From positions 1 to 64,000 of the forward strand of contig JAILEG010000014.1 of assembly GCA_024688365.1 (NCBI GenBank): 64,000 bases of DNA, read 5' to 3'. Below, piece by piece: positions 42,479 through 52,261 of the stretch; position 1 is the first letter of the stretch; the number at the start of each line of letters is the position of its first letter. The translations under genes and the position numbers were made by a program. The DNA is from Prevotella sp. GTDB lineage: Bacteria > Bacteroidota > Bacteroidia > Bacteroidales > Bacteroidaceae. The notes under the pieces were generated by a model. That model was given only the letters and a program-made list of their open reading frames with translations. It did no database searches and was not told the origin of the DNA.

Positions 42479-43711
42479 CTATTCTTTTGTGAATACTTGC
42501 ATGAATTCCTGTAGATGCAGCAAGCCATACTCACCACGGACGCAGGAGACCTCATCATATTGTGTCACACAGTCAGGCTCAATGTCTGGATGCCAAATGA
42601 GGAAGGGGACAGGCTCCTTCACATGGGTACGTATCTCTACAGGGGTGGGATGGTCGGGTAGAACGGCTATGCAGACCGGCTCGTCCCATGTCTTAACCTC
42701 GTTGTAGATGGGCTCTACGGCACGATGGTCGAGATTTTCAATGGTACGGAGCTTGAGCTGTAGGTCGCCGTCATGTCCTGCCTCATCGCTGGCCTCAATG
42801 TGCAGGAATACAAAGTCTTTTTTCCGAAGCTGGTCGATTGCTGCCTGTGCCTTCCCCTCATAGTTGGTGTCGGCAAGTCCGGTTGCTCCTGGCACTTTTA
42901 CGACTTCCAGTCCTGCATAGTGTCCGATACCGCGGATGAGGTCGACAGCTGATATGACAGAACCAGATGATATCTGAGGGAACATCTGCGTAATTGTCTC
43001 CATCTGCGGGCGATAGCCGCCACCCCACGGCCAGATGGAATTGGCTGTGTCGTCCCCATTTGCTTGCCGTTTCAGGTTGAAGGGGTGGACCGCAAGCAGT
43101 TCCTGACTCTTTCGGATCAGTTGATTGATGAGCTTGGCTGTCTCGTATGGTGAGAGTCTCTCTTTCTCTTGTGCGGTATTTTCTGCTTTTACAAGAAGCG
43201 GCTGCCACGGTTCGTTTGGGTGGTCATGTGGTGGAGCGCAGGCAATGTGCTTGCTTCCTCCCTTGATGATAAGCAAGTGGCGGTATTGTATGCCAGGGAT
43301 GAAGTGGATGCGGTCATTTCCAAGCTTCTCGTCAAGGTACTTGATAAGCATTGCACCTTCGTCCGTGGTGAGATGTCCTCCGTGGTGGTTCTTTATTTTT
43401 CCGTCGGTGAGTGTTATTATGTTGCATCTCAGCGCAAGGTCCTCTGAGGTCATCTCATAGCCGATGGATGCTGCCTCCAGTGGCCCTCTGCCCTCATAGA
43501 CCTTATTGAGGTCATATCCTAAGATGGAGGTGTTTGCAACCTCGCTACCAGGATGAAATCCTTCAGGGATGGTCATCAGTCTTCCTGTCTTTCCCTTTCG
43601 GGCAAGCATGTCCATGTAGGGAGTGTCAGCATATTGCAGGAGAGTCTTTCCTCCGAGTCTGTCAACAGCATGGTCTGCCATGCCATCGCCAAGTATGATG
43701 ATATGTTTCAT
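42479..43711 (-). CDS. ApgM-like phosphoglycerate mutase-family protein; predicted homoserine kinase replacement
   Basis: A 410-residue alkaline-phosphatase-superfamily protein of the archaeal cofactor-independent phosphoglycerate mutase (ApgM) type. Metal-ligand motifs are ILGDGMAD at the N-terminus, GSEVANTSILGYD with the catalytic Ser/Thr, and SDEAGHDGDLQLK plus LPDHPTPVEIRTH near the C-terminus. It sits between thrA and thrC where thrB would be, and no classical GHMP homoserine kinase gene occurs in the window. Genome-context work has proposed this subgroup as a functional analogue of homoserine kinase. That role is inference; a glycolytic mutase role is the alternative. Confidence 0.85.
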   Translation of the reverse strand: MKHIIILGDGMADHAVDRLGGKTLLQYADTPYMDMLARKGKTGRLMTIPEGFHPGSEVANTSILGYDLNKVYEGRGPLEAASIGYEMTSEDLALRCNIITLTDGKIKNHHGGHLTTDEGAMLIKYLDEKLGNDRIHFIPGIQYRHLLIIKGGSKHIACAPPHDHPNEPWQPLLVKAENTAQEKERLSPYETAKLINQLIRKSQELLAVHPFNLKRQANGDDTANSIWPWGGGYRPQMETITQMFPQISSGSVISAVDLIRGIGHYAGLEVVKVPGATGLADTNYEGKAQAAIDQLRKKDFVFLHIEASDEAGHDGDLQLKLRTIENLDHRAVEPIYNEVKTWDEPVCIAVLPDHPTPVEIRTHVKEPVPFLIWHPDIEPDCVTQYDEVSCVRGEYGLLHLQEFMQVFTKE

Positions 43712-43712
43712 A

Positions 43713-43831
43713 GGGTATTGGGTGTTGAGTGTTGAGTGTTGGGTGTTGAGTGTTGGGTATATTATTGGATATCCATGCTGTATTGCTTTTTACCACTATA
43801 CTTCATCACCCAACATTAAACACCCAACACC
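43713..43831 (-). repeat. Heptamer array with inverted copies between thrA and apgM
   Basis: On the plus strand at least five tandem heptamers G(A/G)GTGTT occur at 43720-43758, preceded by a degenerate GGGTATT. About 50 nt away at 43808-43831 the complement occurs (ACCCAACATTAAACACCCAA...). The thr transcript could fold this spacer into a long hairpin. Confidence 0.65.
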
Positions 43832-43834
43832 TGT

Positions 43835-46273
43835 TTATATATTTGCAATGCTCATTATATTGGCAAACACACCTGCGGCTGTGACGGATGCGCCGGCTCC
43901 ATAGCCCTGGATCTGCATAGGATATTCCTTGTAGCGTTCAGTGGTGAGAAGAACGATGTTGTTTGAGCCTTCCAAGTTATAGAACGGATGGATTGTGTCG
44001 ACCTCCTTGAGCTCAACGCTTGTCCGTCCGTGGTCCATTGTTGCTACGAATCGCCAGCGCTTGCCATTCTCCACGAGTTTCTTTCTGCGTTGTTCAAAGT
44101 CAACATCAAGGGCTGGAAGACGTTTCCAGAAGTCGTCTACTGACCCATGGAAATAATCATCAGGCACAAAGAGATTTTTCTCCACATCCTCTTGGTCGAT
44201 TCTGTAGCCGGCTTCACGAGTGAGGATAACCAATTTGCGGATAACATCCGTTCCACTGAGGTCAATGCGGGGGTCAGGCTCGCTGTACCCTTGCTCCTTT
44301 GCCCGGCGAACAGTCTCAGAGAACGGCACGTCGGCTGCAATCTCATTGAAAATGAAGTTGAGTGTGCCTGACAGGACAGCCTCTATTTTCAGAATCTTGT
44401 CACCCGAATTGCGTAAGTCGTTGATAGTGCCGATAATAGGCAGGCCTGCCCCCACGTTTGTCTCAAAGCGGAACTTCACACCGCGTTGTAAGGCTGTCTG
44501 CTTCAGTAATTCGTAATTAGAATAAGGGCTGGAGGCAGCTATCTTGTTGGCGGCAATGACGGAAATGTTGTTTTCCAGGAAAGATAGATAGAGGTCGGCC
44601 ACTTCCTTTGATGCAGTGCAGTCAACGAATACCGAGTTGAATATGTTCATGCTCAGAATCTTGTCTCGGAGCAATTCCGGATTTGACGGCTCACTTGCCT
44701 TGAGTTGTTCTTGGTAATTATCGAGATCGAGTCCGTCCCTGTTGAAGACAGCATTATGCGATGAGGCAATGCCCACCACGTTCAGTTTCAGATGAGAGTG
44801 TAGCTTCAGTTCCTCATATTGGCTCTTGATCTGCTCAATGAGTTTTCCACCTACAGTCCCCACACCGCATATGAAGAGGTTCAGCACCTTGTATTCGGAA
44901 AGGAAGAAAGAGTCGTGCAGTACGTTGAGTGCCTTTCTGAGTGATGAACCATCAACAACGAATGAGATGTTGGTTTCTGATGCACCCTGGGCGCATGCAA
45001 TGACGCTGATACCCGAACGGCCGAGGGTGCCGAAAAGTTTTCCGGCAATGCCAGCTGCGTGCTTCATATTCTCACCTACGATGGCGACTGTTGCCAGCCC
45101 ACTTTCGGCATGCATGGGGAACATCCGCCCGTCTTCGATTTCCAGGCGGAACTCCTCATTAAGTACAGTTACGGCATTTTCTGCATCCTCATCCTTCACG
45201 CCAATGGAAGTGTTGTTTTCTGATGAGGCTTGTGAAACGAGAAATACGCTGATGCCATTGTTGGCCAGCGAGGTGAAGATTCGGCGGTTGACACCTACAA
45301 CACCCACCATTGATAGGCCTGTCACGGTGATGAGCGTCGTCCCCTTGATGGAGGATATACCCTTGATGGGCTTTTGATTGTTCTCTATGTGCGACTTGAT
45401 GATAGTTCCCTGTCCGTCAGGGTTGAAGGTGTTTTTCACCTTGATGGGGATATTTTTCACACATACAGGATAAATCGTTGGTGGATAAACCACTTTTGCC
45501 CCGAAGTTGCAAAGCTCCATTGCCTCTGTGTATGAAAGTTCGCTGATAGTGTAGGCTCCTTTGATTACACGTGGGTCGGCAGTCATGAACCCATCCACAT
45601 CTGTCCATATCTCCAGCACCTCGGCATCCAGTGCAGCAGCAAGGATAGAGGCGGTGTAGTCACTTCCCCCTCGTCCGAGGTTGGTGATATCACCTGTCTC
45701 ACGGTCTTGTGCGATGAAGCCTGGTACGAGTGATATTCGGGGAAGCTCTGAGAAAGTTTCCTTGACAAGTTGGTTGGTAAGCTCTGAGTCAAGGTTACGC
45801 TTGCCGTGCTGTTTCTCTTCTGTCTTGATGAAGGTGCGTGAGTCAAACCATTTGGCACCACGTATGAGCGTTGCCACAATGTTTGAGCTGAGCCGCTCAC
45901 CATAGCTGACAATCGTATCCTGTGTCTTATGGCTCAGGTCATGAATGAGGAATACACCATAGTAGATGGAATGAAGCTGCTCAAAGAGCGTGTCAACCTT
46001 GTTGAAGAGTGCCTCACGGTCGTGAGGGTCAGTGATGATGGTGTCAATCATCTTGTGGTGGCGGTCAACCATTTTGTCATATTCCGCTTTCCAGCTTTCA
46101 TCACCTTTGAGGGCAAGCTGCGAAGAGGCTATCAGTTGGTCGGTAATTCCGCCCAACGCACTGACCACGACAATGACGGGCTGATGCTTGGCCTCCTTCT
46201 CTACAATGTTTCTTAAACTTAAAATACTCGAAACGGAACCTACGGATGTTCCACCAAACTTCAATACTTTCAT
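43835..46273 (-). CDS. thrA: Bifunctional aspartokinase / homoserine dehydrogenase
   Basis: An 812-residue two-domain enzyme that catalyses the first and third steps of the aspartate pathway to threonine. The aspartokinase (1 to about 290) begins MKVLKFGGTSVGS and has the FTSLANNGISVFLVSQASSE ACT region at about 310-460. Homoserine dehydrogenase (about 465-812) has the NAD(P)-binding FICGVGTVGGKLIEQI, ANKIAASSPY, and GLPIIGTINDLRNSGDKI. The track start is 19 codons longer; the ATG at 46273 starts the conserved sequence. It heads thrA-apgM-thrC. ACT domains suggest feedback inhibition by threonine. Confidence 0.96.
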   Translation of the reverse strand: MKVLKFGGTSVGSVSSILSLRNIVEKEAKHQPVIVVVSALGGITDQLIASSQLALKGDESWKAEYDKMVDRHHKMIDTIITDPHDREALFNKVDTLFEQLHSIYYGVFLIHDLSHKTQDTIVSYGERLSSNIVATLIRGAKWFDSRTFIKTEEKQHGKRNLDSELTNQLVKETFSELPRISLVPGFIAQDRETGDITNLGRGGSDYTASILAAALDAEVLEIWTDVDGFMTADPRVIKGAYTISELSYTEAMELCNFGAKVVYPPTIYPVCVKNIPIKVKNTFNPDGQGTIIKSHIENNQKPIKGISSIKGTTLITVTGLSMVGVVGVNRRIFTSLANNGISVFLVSQASSENNTSIGVKDEDAENAVTVLNEEFRLEIEDGRMFPMHAESGLATVAIVGENMKHAAGIAGKLFGTLGRSGISVIACAQGASETNISFVVDGSSLRKALNVLHDSFFLSEYKVLNLFICGVGTVGGKLIEQIKSQYEELKLHSHLKLNVVGIASSHNAVFNRDGLDLDNYQEQLKASEPSNPELLRDKILSMNIFNSVFVDCTASKEVADLYLSFLENNISVIAANKIAASSPYSNYELLKQTALQRGVKFRFETNVGAGLPIIGTINDLRNSGDKILKIEAVLSGTLNFIFNEIAADVPFSETVRRAKEQGYSEPDPRIDLSGTDVIRKLVILTREAGYRIDQEDVEKNLFVPDDYFHGSVDDFWKRLPALDVDFEQRRKKLVENGKRWRFVATMDHGRTSVELKEVDTIHPFYNLEGSNNIVLLTTERYKEYPMQIQGYGAGASVTAAGVFANIMSIANI

Positions 46274-46340
46274 TTCTGATGTCTTTTGGGTTATTATTCC
46301 GCATACCCCTTTACGATTGGGGAAATGCAAAACTTGGTGG

Positions 46341-46348
46341 CAAAAATA
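46341..46348 (-). promoter_or_regulatory. Candidate promoter -7 element for the thr operon
   Basis: Minus-strand TATTTTTG, about 68 nt before the thrA ATG. The leader holds a small CCCC...GGGG hairpin but no leader peptide with Thr codons. Confidence 0.45.
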
Positions 46349-46392
46349 GCAAGAAATATTGCAATAGCCAACGTTTTTCCAAGATATTTGTC

Positions 46393-46400
46393 TAATTTTG
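46393..46400 (+). promoter_or_regulatory. Candidate promoter -7 element upstream of 46511
   Basis: TAATTTTG, with a long leader of about 105 nt. Confidence 0.45.
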
Positions 46401-46510
46401 TGGCAAAAAGTTAGGAATCTGATAGGTGTGAGCCGGTTTCCTTGCGTACTTTAATTAAAAAGAAATTAAAAGTAAAAGAGTGTCATACTTGACATTCTTA
46501 TGAGAAGATT

Positions 46511-48085
46511 ATGACAGAAGAGTATCAGATAAGGGTTTTACCGCAGGTTGGCTATGATGAGGAAAACATAAAATCTTATCTTGCCCAGGAGAAAGGACTT
46601 GACTTGCGTACAGTCAAGCAGGTGCGGGTGTTGAAGCGTTCCATTGATGCCCGTCATCGAGACATTTACGTCAATCTGAAGGTGCGTGCTTATATCAATG
46701 AGTTTCCACAGGATGAGGCTTTTGCCAAGACTGATTATAATGATGTGGCTGACAGACCAGCGGTCATAGTCGTGGGGGAGGGACCAGGTGGCCTGTTTGC
46801 CTCTCTGAAACTGATAGAGCTGGGATTTCGCCCCATTGTCCTTGAGCGGGGCAAGGATGTGCGTGAGCGTAAAAAGGACATGGCACTCATCAAGAAGACA
46901 CAGGCGGTTGACCCTGAGTCGAACTATTGCTTTGGAGAGGGTGGGGCAGGTGCCTATTCTGATGGTAAGCTCTATACACGCAGTAAGAAGCGTGGCCCAG
47001 TTGACAAGATACTGAACGTCTTTTGTCAGCATGGAGCATCTACGTCCATCCTTGCTGATGCACATCCGCACATCGGTACCGACAAGTTGCCACGAGTGAT
47101 TGAGAACATGCGTAACACGATTTTGCAGTGTGGTGGAGAGGTTCATTTTCAGACCAAGATGACCTCATTCCTCCTGGAAGGTGATAAGGTTGTTGGAGTT
47201 GAGGCGACCGACAGCCGCCCTCCTGTACCGGTGACAGTGGTGTTTCATGGGCCCGTTATTCTTGCAACGGGTCACTCTGCCCGTGATGTCTACCGTTATC
47301 TTGCCGATACTCAGGTAGAGATGGAGCCGAAGGGGATTGCCGTGGGTGTGCGCCTGGAGCATCCGGCACAGCTGATAGACCAGATCCAATACCATAATAA
47401 GAGTGGTAAGGGTAAGTATCTTCCCACCGCAGAGTATTCGTTCGTCACTCAGGTGGAGGGGCGTGGTGTCTATTCCTTCTGTATGTGCCCAGGTGGGTTT
47501 GTCATTCCCTCAGCAACAGGCCCGGAGCAGACAGTTACCAATGGCATGAGCCCTGCTAATCGCGGCACACAGTGGTCGAACTCGGGTATGGTAGTCCAGC
47601 TGAATCCTGAAGATGTGGAAGGGGATGACCTTCTGCGGGTCATGCACTATCAGGAACAGCTGGAGCGTGACACCTGGCAGCAGGGAAACCGAAAGCAGAC
47701 AGCTCCTGCCCAGCGCATGGCAGACTTTGTCAACAGCCGTCTTTCCTATGACCTGCCCAAGTCAAGCTATGCGCCAGGATTAATCTCCTCGCCACTCCAC
47801 TTCTGGATGCCATCCTTCATTGTCAAGCGACTGCAGGAGGGGTTCCGGATTTTCGGAAAACAGGCACATGGCTTCCTGACCAATGAGGCTGTGATGATTG
47901 CTTCCGAGACACGCACCAGCTCTCCCGTACGTATTCTGCGTGACCGTGAGCGGCTCATGCATGTCCGTCTGCAGGGACTTTTCCCCTGTGGTGAGGGGGC
48001 TGGCTATGCTGGCGGCATAGTCAGTGCAGGCATTGACGGTGAGCGGTGTGCCGAGATGGTTGCCGCCTATCTTCAGCAGCTCTGA
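46511..48085 (+). CDS. FAD-dependent oxidoreductase (COG2509-like)
   Basis: A 524-residue flavoprotein. An N-terminal alpha/beta domain (about 1-80, VRVLKRSIDARHRDIYVNLKV) precedes the FAD-binding Rossmann fold with VVGEGPGGLFASLKLIELG (about 87-105). NYCFGEGGAGAYSDGKLYTR, ILATGHSARDVYRYL and the C-terminal GEGAGYAGGIVSAGIDGER complete the FAD site. It matches the family of uncharacterised FAD-dependent dehydrogenases common in Bacteroidetes and Firmicutes. Substrate unknown. The GH2 gene starts 56 nt after its stop. Confidence 0.85.
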   Translation: MTEEYQIRVLPQVGYDEENIKSYLAQEKGLDLRTVKQVRVLKRSIDARHRDIYVNLKVRAYINEFPQDEAFAKTDYNDVADRPAVIVVGEGPGGLFASLKLIELGFRPIVLERGKDVRERKKDMALIKKTQAVDPESNYCFGEGGAGAYSDGKLYTRSKKRGPVDKILNVFCQHGASTSILADAHPHIGTDKLPRVIENMRNTILQCGGEVHFQTKMTSFLLEGDKVVGVEATDSRPPVPVTVVFHGPVILATGHSARDVYRYLADTQVEMEPKGIAVGVRLEHPAQLIDQIQYHNKSGKGKYLPTAEYSFVTQVEGRGVYSFCMCPGGFVIPSATGPEQTVTNGMSPANRGTQWSNSGMVVQLNPEDVEGDDLLRVMHYQEQLERDTWQQGNRKQTAPAQRMADFVNSRLSYDLPKSSYAPGLISSPLHFWMPSFIVKRLQEGFRIFGKQAHGFLTNEAVMIASETRTSSPVRILRDRERLMHVRLQGLFPCGEGAGYAGGIVSAGIDGERCAEMVAAYLQQL

Positions 48086-48141
48086 ATAGTCTTCATTTTT
48101 TTTCTAATTCCCCAATATCCAACTATCAATACCCACATCAA

Positions 48142-50514
48142 ATGAAACGAATCCTTACCGGTTTATCCCTGTTGATGGCATTGGCCCTTCCTGTCACAGG
48201 CCAGCGTGAGTCGCACTCCCTTAATACGGGCTGGCTTTTCTCCCTGGGTGATGCAAGCTCTATGGAGCGTGACTTCACTCATGGAACAGAGTATTTTACT
48301 TATCTTGCCAAGGCAGGATCGGCCAATCATAACAAGGGGCCTGCCTGGGAACTCTTCAATGACTCCGCATGGACTGCTGTCACGTTGCCTCACGATTGGG
48401 TTGTCGACCTTCCATACGCTGCCGAGGCGAGCCACTCGCATGGTTATAAGCAGGTGGGATGGCGTTATCCGCAGAACTCTATTGGCTGGTACCGCCGGCA
48501 TTTTACGGTTGACAAGTCGGATGACGGAAAGCGGATTTTCGTGCGTTTTGATGGTATCTTCCGCAATTCTCAGGTTTTCTGCAATGGCTTCTTTTTAGGT
48601 GGTGAGCCGTCAGGCTATGCCTCTCAGACATATGATCTTACTGATTATCTTAATTATGGCGGTGACAACGTTCTTACTGTTCGTGCTGATGCCTCTACGG
48701 AGGAAGGATGGTACTATGAAGGTGGTGGCATTTATCGTGATGTCTGGCTGGAGAAAGCTGGCAACGTCCATTTCATTGACAACGGGCTGGTTATCAGGCA
48801 GACCTTTGCCAGTGACAAGGTTGTCATTGGTGGTTATTTCCCTTATTCGGATAATGATGATGAACACATCTTCGCCTATCACTCTGTGCATACCCTGAAG
48901 GACGCAACGGGCAAAGTGGTTGGCTCGTTTGAGAATGACGGGCAGATAACGGTTGACCATCCGCATCTTTGGTCATCAGCCACGCCTTATCTTTACACCC
49001 TCACCTCCGTTCTCACTGACGATGCGGGGAGAGTGCTTGACAAGGTTGACACGAAGTTAGGGTTGCGGCAAATATCCTTTGACGCTTCCAGTGGTTTCCT
49101 CATCAATGGGAAGCGTGAGAAACTGCGTGGCATGAACCTTCATCTCGACCATGCTGGTGTGGGTGTAGGTGTGCCGGATGAGCTTTGGGTTTACAGGTTG
49201 AGAAAATTACGGGAAATGGGAGTCAATGCCATCCGCTGCTCCCATAATCCTGCGACACCCGCCATGCTGGACATCTGTGACTCACTGGGCTTCTATGTCA
49301 TTGATGAGAACCGTCTGATGGGGACCAATGACTATCATCTCTCACTCCTTCAGCGGATGATAGACCGTGACCGCAATCATCCTTCCGTCATTCTGTGGAG
49401 TATTGGCAATGAGGAATGGCAGATGGAGAGTGGGGAGCGTGGAGAGCGTATTGCCCGCCGGATGACTGGTTTTGTTCACTCACTTGATGCGTCTCGCCCC
49501 GTGACTTATGGTAACTCAGGTGGCTTTGGGATAGTGAAGGAGACGGATGTGCATGGCTATAACTATATTGTGCAGAACGATGTTGAGAACCGCCACCGTA
49601 AGTATCCCGAATGGGTGGTTGTCGGTACGGAGGAGACGAGTGGAAGCGGTACACGCAATGTCTATGCAACTGATGCAGAGCGTGGCTGGATGGCTTCTGT
49701 CAACTATATAGGTGAGGAGCGTTCCAATGGAGAGAAGAATGTCATTGAGCGTGGATGGAAATTCTATCGGGATCATGACTATGCCGCAGGCCTGTTTTAT
49801 TGGACGGGATTCGACTATCGTGGTGAGCCAAACCCCATGAAGTGGCCCTCTACGGGTTCTGAGTTCGGAATCCTTGACTATTGTGGTTTCCCTAAGGATG
49901 AGGCTTATTACCTGAAGGCAGCCTGGACTGATGCCCCTGTGCTGCATGTCTTTCCGCACTGGAACCTCAAAGGCATGGAAGGTAAGCCTGTGGATGTGTG
50001 GGTATATGCCAATATGGATGAAGTGGAACTTTTCCAGGACGGCAAGTCTTTGGGCAGAAAGAAAATGGAAAAGGACAGTCATCTGTCCTGGCCAACAGTC
50101 TATCGCCCGGGCAGATTGTTGGCTGTGGGGTATCGGAATGGCAAGAAGCTGATGACCAAAAAGGTTGAGACAACAGGGGATGCCCAGTCTGTGAAGGCTG
50201 TGACGACAACCATAGGTGACCTTCGTGTCATTGATCTTACACTGGTGGATGCCAAAGGGCGTGAGGTTCCGGATGCCAATAATCTCATTCATGTCACGGT
50301 GACAGCCGGCACAAGGGCCGTTGGTGATACCGTTGCGGGTAAGCCTGAGATAATTGGCTGGGGCAATGGCGACCCTGCCTCCAAGACTGCGGAGCGTCCG
50401 CAGGCAACTGACAAGCAGGCCGCCTCCTTCCATGCGTTCATGGGAAAGGCACAGGTGATAGTGAGAGGAAAGGGAAGGATTGACTGCAGCCTTGTCAAGA
50501 CCGCTATGAAATAG
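48142..50514 (+). CDS. Exported glycoside hydrolase family 2 (beta-galactosidase-like)
   Basis: A 790-residue enzyme with a signal peptide at 1-19 (ending PVTGQ). It has an N-terminal sugar-binding beta-sandwich (WTAVTLPHDWVVDLPY, GWYRRHFTV), an Ig-like domain, then a TIM barrel. The acid/base Glu lies in LWSIGNEEW (about residue 420) and the likely nucleophile Glu in VVGTEETSG (about 496). WTGFDYRGEPNP and C-terminal DUF4982-like and Ig-like domains follow. It probably removes beta-galactosyl or related residues in the periplasm. The start is the Met before the signal peptide, not the track start inside the upstream gene. No SusC/D pair adjoins it. Confidence 0.9.
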   Translation: MKRILTGLSLLMALALPVTGQRESHSLNTGWLFSLGDASSMERDFTHGTEYFTYLAKAGSANHNKGPAWELFNDSAWTAVTLPHDWVVDLPYAAEASHSHGYKQVGWRYPQNSIGWYRRHFTVDKSDDGKRIFVRFDGIFRNSQVFCNGFFLGGEPSGYASQTYDLTDYLNYGGDNVLTVRADASTEEGWYYEGGGIYRDVWLEKAGNVHFIDNGLVIRQTFASDKVVIGGYFPYSDNDDEHIFAYHSVHTLKDATGKVVGSFENDGQITVDHPHLWSSATPYLYTLTSVLTDDAGRVLDKVDTKLGLRQISFDASSGFLINGKREKLRGMNLHLDHAGVGVGVPDELWVYRLRKLREMGVNAIRCSHNPATPAMLDICDSLGFYVIDENRLMGTNDYHLSLLQRMIDRDRNHPSVILWSIGNEEWQMESGERGERIARRMTGFVHSLDASRPVTYGNSGGFGIVKETDVHGYNYIVQNDVENRHRKYPEWVVVGTEETSGSGTRNVYATDAERGWMASVNYIGEERSNGEKNVIERGWKFYRDHDYAAGLFYWTGFDYRGEPNPMKWPSTGSEFGILDYCGFPKDEAYYLKAAWTDAPVLHVFPHWNLKGMEGKPVDVWVYANMDEVELFQDGKSLGRKKMEKDSHLSWPTVYRPGRLLAVGYRNGKKLMTKKVETTGDAQSVKAVTTTIGDLRVIDLTLVDAKGREVPDANNLIHVTVTAGTRAVGDTVAGKPEIIGWGNGDPASKTAERPQATDKQAASFHAFMGKAQVIVRGKGRIDCSLVKTAMK

Positions 50515-50588
50515 AACGGCAGAGTCTGCTGTATACCCTCGGTTGTCATTGGCTTCCGGGGTTTTTTATGTGCTGTCCGTAAGAAAAA

Positions 50589-50632
50589 GAAGCCACACCG
50601 ACTCCTCCATGTGGAGAAGAAGGTGTGGCTTC
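50589..50632 (-). terminator. Intrinsic terminator of the fimbrillin-like lipoprotein gene
   Basis: An 11-bp stem GAAGCCACACC / GGTGTGGCTTC enclosing a second CTCC...GGAG pairing, with a T-rich minus-strand tail (CTTTTTCTT). It may also stop the convergent GH2 transcript. Confidence 0.8.
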
Positions 50633-50683
50633 GACATATTCTTAGAGGTTATGAGCTTATATGTCTATACCGTGATATGGCGC

Positions 50684-52261
50684 TTATTCATAGACAACCT
50701 TGAATGTCGGGTAACCCCAATCACGCCGGTCACTATCAATGCCTACCTCATCTTTGGAGAAGTGTAAGGACAATGCTTGATAGCTTGAGCCAATAAGAGT
50801 GCCAGTCGAAGTCCAGTAGGCACCAGCATAGCCTGGGTAGTGCATGTCAAGCTTACCTTGGTCTGTAATATATCCTTTGGCTGGGAGGAAGAAATATTTT
50901 TCAGTATCATTGGGATTGCCTTGGCTTACTGTTCTTACAGTCCATACATTCTTTTCTGCCTCTGTATCCATCCAGTGGTCCCAAAAAGTATTCAGCCGAT
51001 AGTCTCCATAATGTTTATATGCAGTGATTGTTGATGTGAAAGGGCCAGCGTTAGAGTACTTGAGTTTCTTGAACCACATACCACCTTTATATATATGTCC
51101 GTTCATTACCCATGCTCTCTCGCCATCCCAGTGCGGGTCGCACGCCCAGACATAGTAGGCAGCCTCATTGGCATTTGGTGAATGCGCACAAAGATTTGTG
51201 GCATCCATACTGCCATTGGCTTTTCCTATGGTGTTGTAATATCTTTCGTTTCCTGGCACTGCATTGGGATTCTTTGCCACATCGCCATCGTTGACGGGTA
51301 AGGTTCCTGTATATCCATCATAATAGGTCTTCTTGGCATCCCACATGGCATAATCCATCTCGTATCGCTCTATGTCAAGATCAAATCTGATGGGCTTGTT
51401 CTTGCCTGGAGAGAAGGTGACTTCGGCATAGGTCTTGGAGAGCGTAGCATCGTTGCCAGTCTTGTTGTCCTTCAGTTTGTACTCCACCTTGAGATTGTGG
51501 AAAGTGCCAGGCTGTATGACCATGTATGCTCCGTTCTTGGTATAGTCAGATGCTGTTGGTACGGGGAAGCTGCCTGTGAGGGTGAGTGTGATGCTCTTTG
51601 AGGGATTGGTGACGCTTGCCGTCTGCAGCCCGTTGTTGCCAAAGGAATAGGTTCCGGCAATATCCTCATCGGCACTTACAGTGATGCTTGTCACCGTCAC
51701 GTTACTGGCAAGCTGCTCCTTGCTGTAGAAAGGCGCAAAAGTTATGTAGGAAGCCTTATGGTCGAGAATGAAGTTGTATTCATTGCCATCACGGGTGGCA
51801 ATGGCGGTTCCGCAGTCTCCGTCAGTACCGAGATGTGAGGCTTCATTGGGCGCAGCCTGTGCCTGACTGGCCTTTATGGTCACTTCATCACTCTTGCTGT
51901 CGCTGCCCGTGAATCGGACGGGATAAGAAGGAGCCGTGTAGCTGCCATCAAAGTAGAACCATGCGTTGCGCTTGGTCGCATCAATGTCGCTCATATAGTC
52001 CTTTTTCAGCGTGCCGTTGGCGTCAATCCAAAGATGGTCGCCTGGTGTCCAGCTGAACTCTATCTTGCTGCCAGTGTACTTACCGGTCATGCGGGTGGGA
52101 GCCTTGGTGGTGGGTGTGCTGTTGATGTTGACGAAAGCCGTCATGTTCTCTTTCTTTTTCGGTTGAGTGTCAGGGGCTTCTGTGGTGTTGTCTTGTGAGC
52201 AGCCCGCAAGCAATGTGACAGCCACAGCCGTGCCTGCAATGAATAAAAGTTGTCTTGTCAT
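50684..52261 (-). CDS. Fimbrillin-like surface lipoprotein
   Basis: A 525-residue lipoprotein. The lipobox is VTLLAGCSQDN with lipidated Cys21, and the acidic residues after Cys fit surface export. The N-terminal half (about 45-290) resembles fimbrillin/Mfa-like proteins: PTTKAPTRMTGKYTGSKIEFSWTPGDHLWI, then a beta-rich VTSITVSADEDIAGTYSFG segment. The C-terminal 230 residues (YFFLPAKGYITDQGKLDMHYPG, AYWTSTG, SLHFSKDEVGI) resemble a Fibrobacter-paralogous or lectin-like domain. It probably acts as an adhesin or stalk component. A 68-residue gene lies just upstream, and a broken AraC regulator diverges from it. Confidence 0.75.
   Translation of the reverse strand: MTRQLLFIAGTAVAVTLLAGCSQDNTTEAPDTQPKKKENMTAFVNINSTPTTKAPTRMTGKYTGSKIEFSWTPGDHLWIDANGTLKKDYMSDIDATKRNAWFYFDGSYTAPSYPVRFTGSDSKSDEVTIKASQAQAAPNEASHLGTDGDCGTAIATRDGNEYNFILDHKASYITFAPFYSKEQLASNVTVTSITVSADEDIAGTYSFGNNGLQTASVTNPSKSITLTLTGSFPVPTASDYTKNGAYMVIQPGTFHNLKVEYKLKDNKTGNDATLSKTYAEVTFSPGKNKPIRFDLDIERYEMDYAMWDAKKTYYDGYTGTLPVNDGDVAKNPNAVPGNERYYNTIGKANGSMDATNLCAHSPNANEAAYYVWACDPHWDGERAWVMNGHIYKGGMWFKKLKYSNAGPFTSTITAYKHYGDYRLNTFWDHWMDTEAEKNVWTVRTVSQGNPNDTEKYFFLPAKGYITDQGKLDMHYPGYAGAYWTSTGTLIGSSYQALSLHFSKDEVGIDSDRRDWGYPTFKVVYE

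Noticed and set aside
46274-46340. Threonine attenuator leader peptide before thrA
   Set aside because: The leader has a small CCCC...GGGG hairpin, but no short ORF rich in Thr or Ile codons and no terminator T run.
49516-50433. 305-codon minus-strand ORF over the GH2 gene
   Set aside because: Antisense to a conserved glycosidase; no signature motifs.
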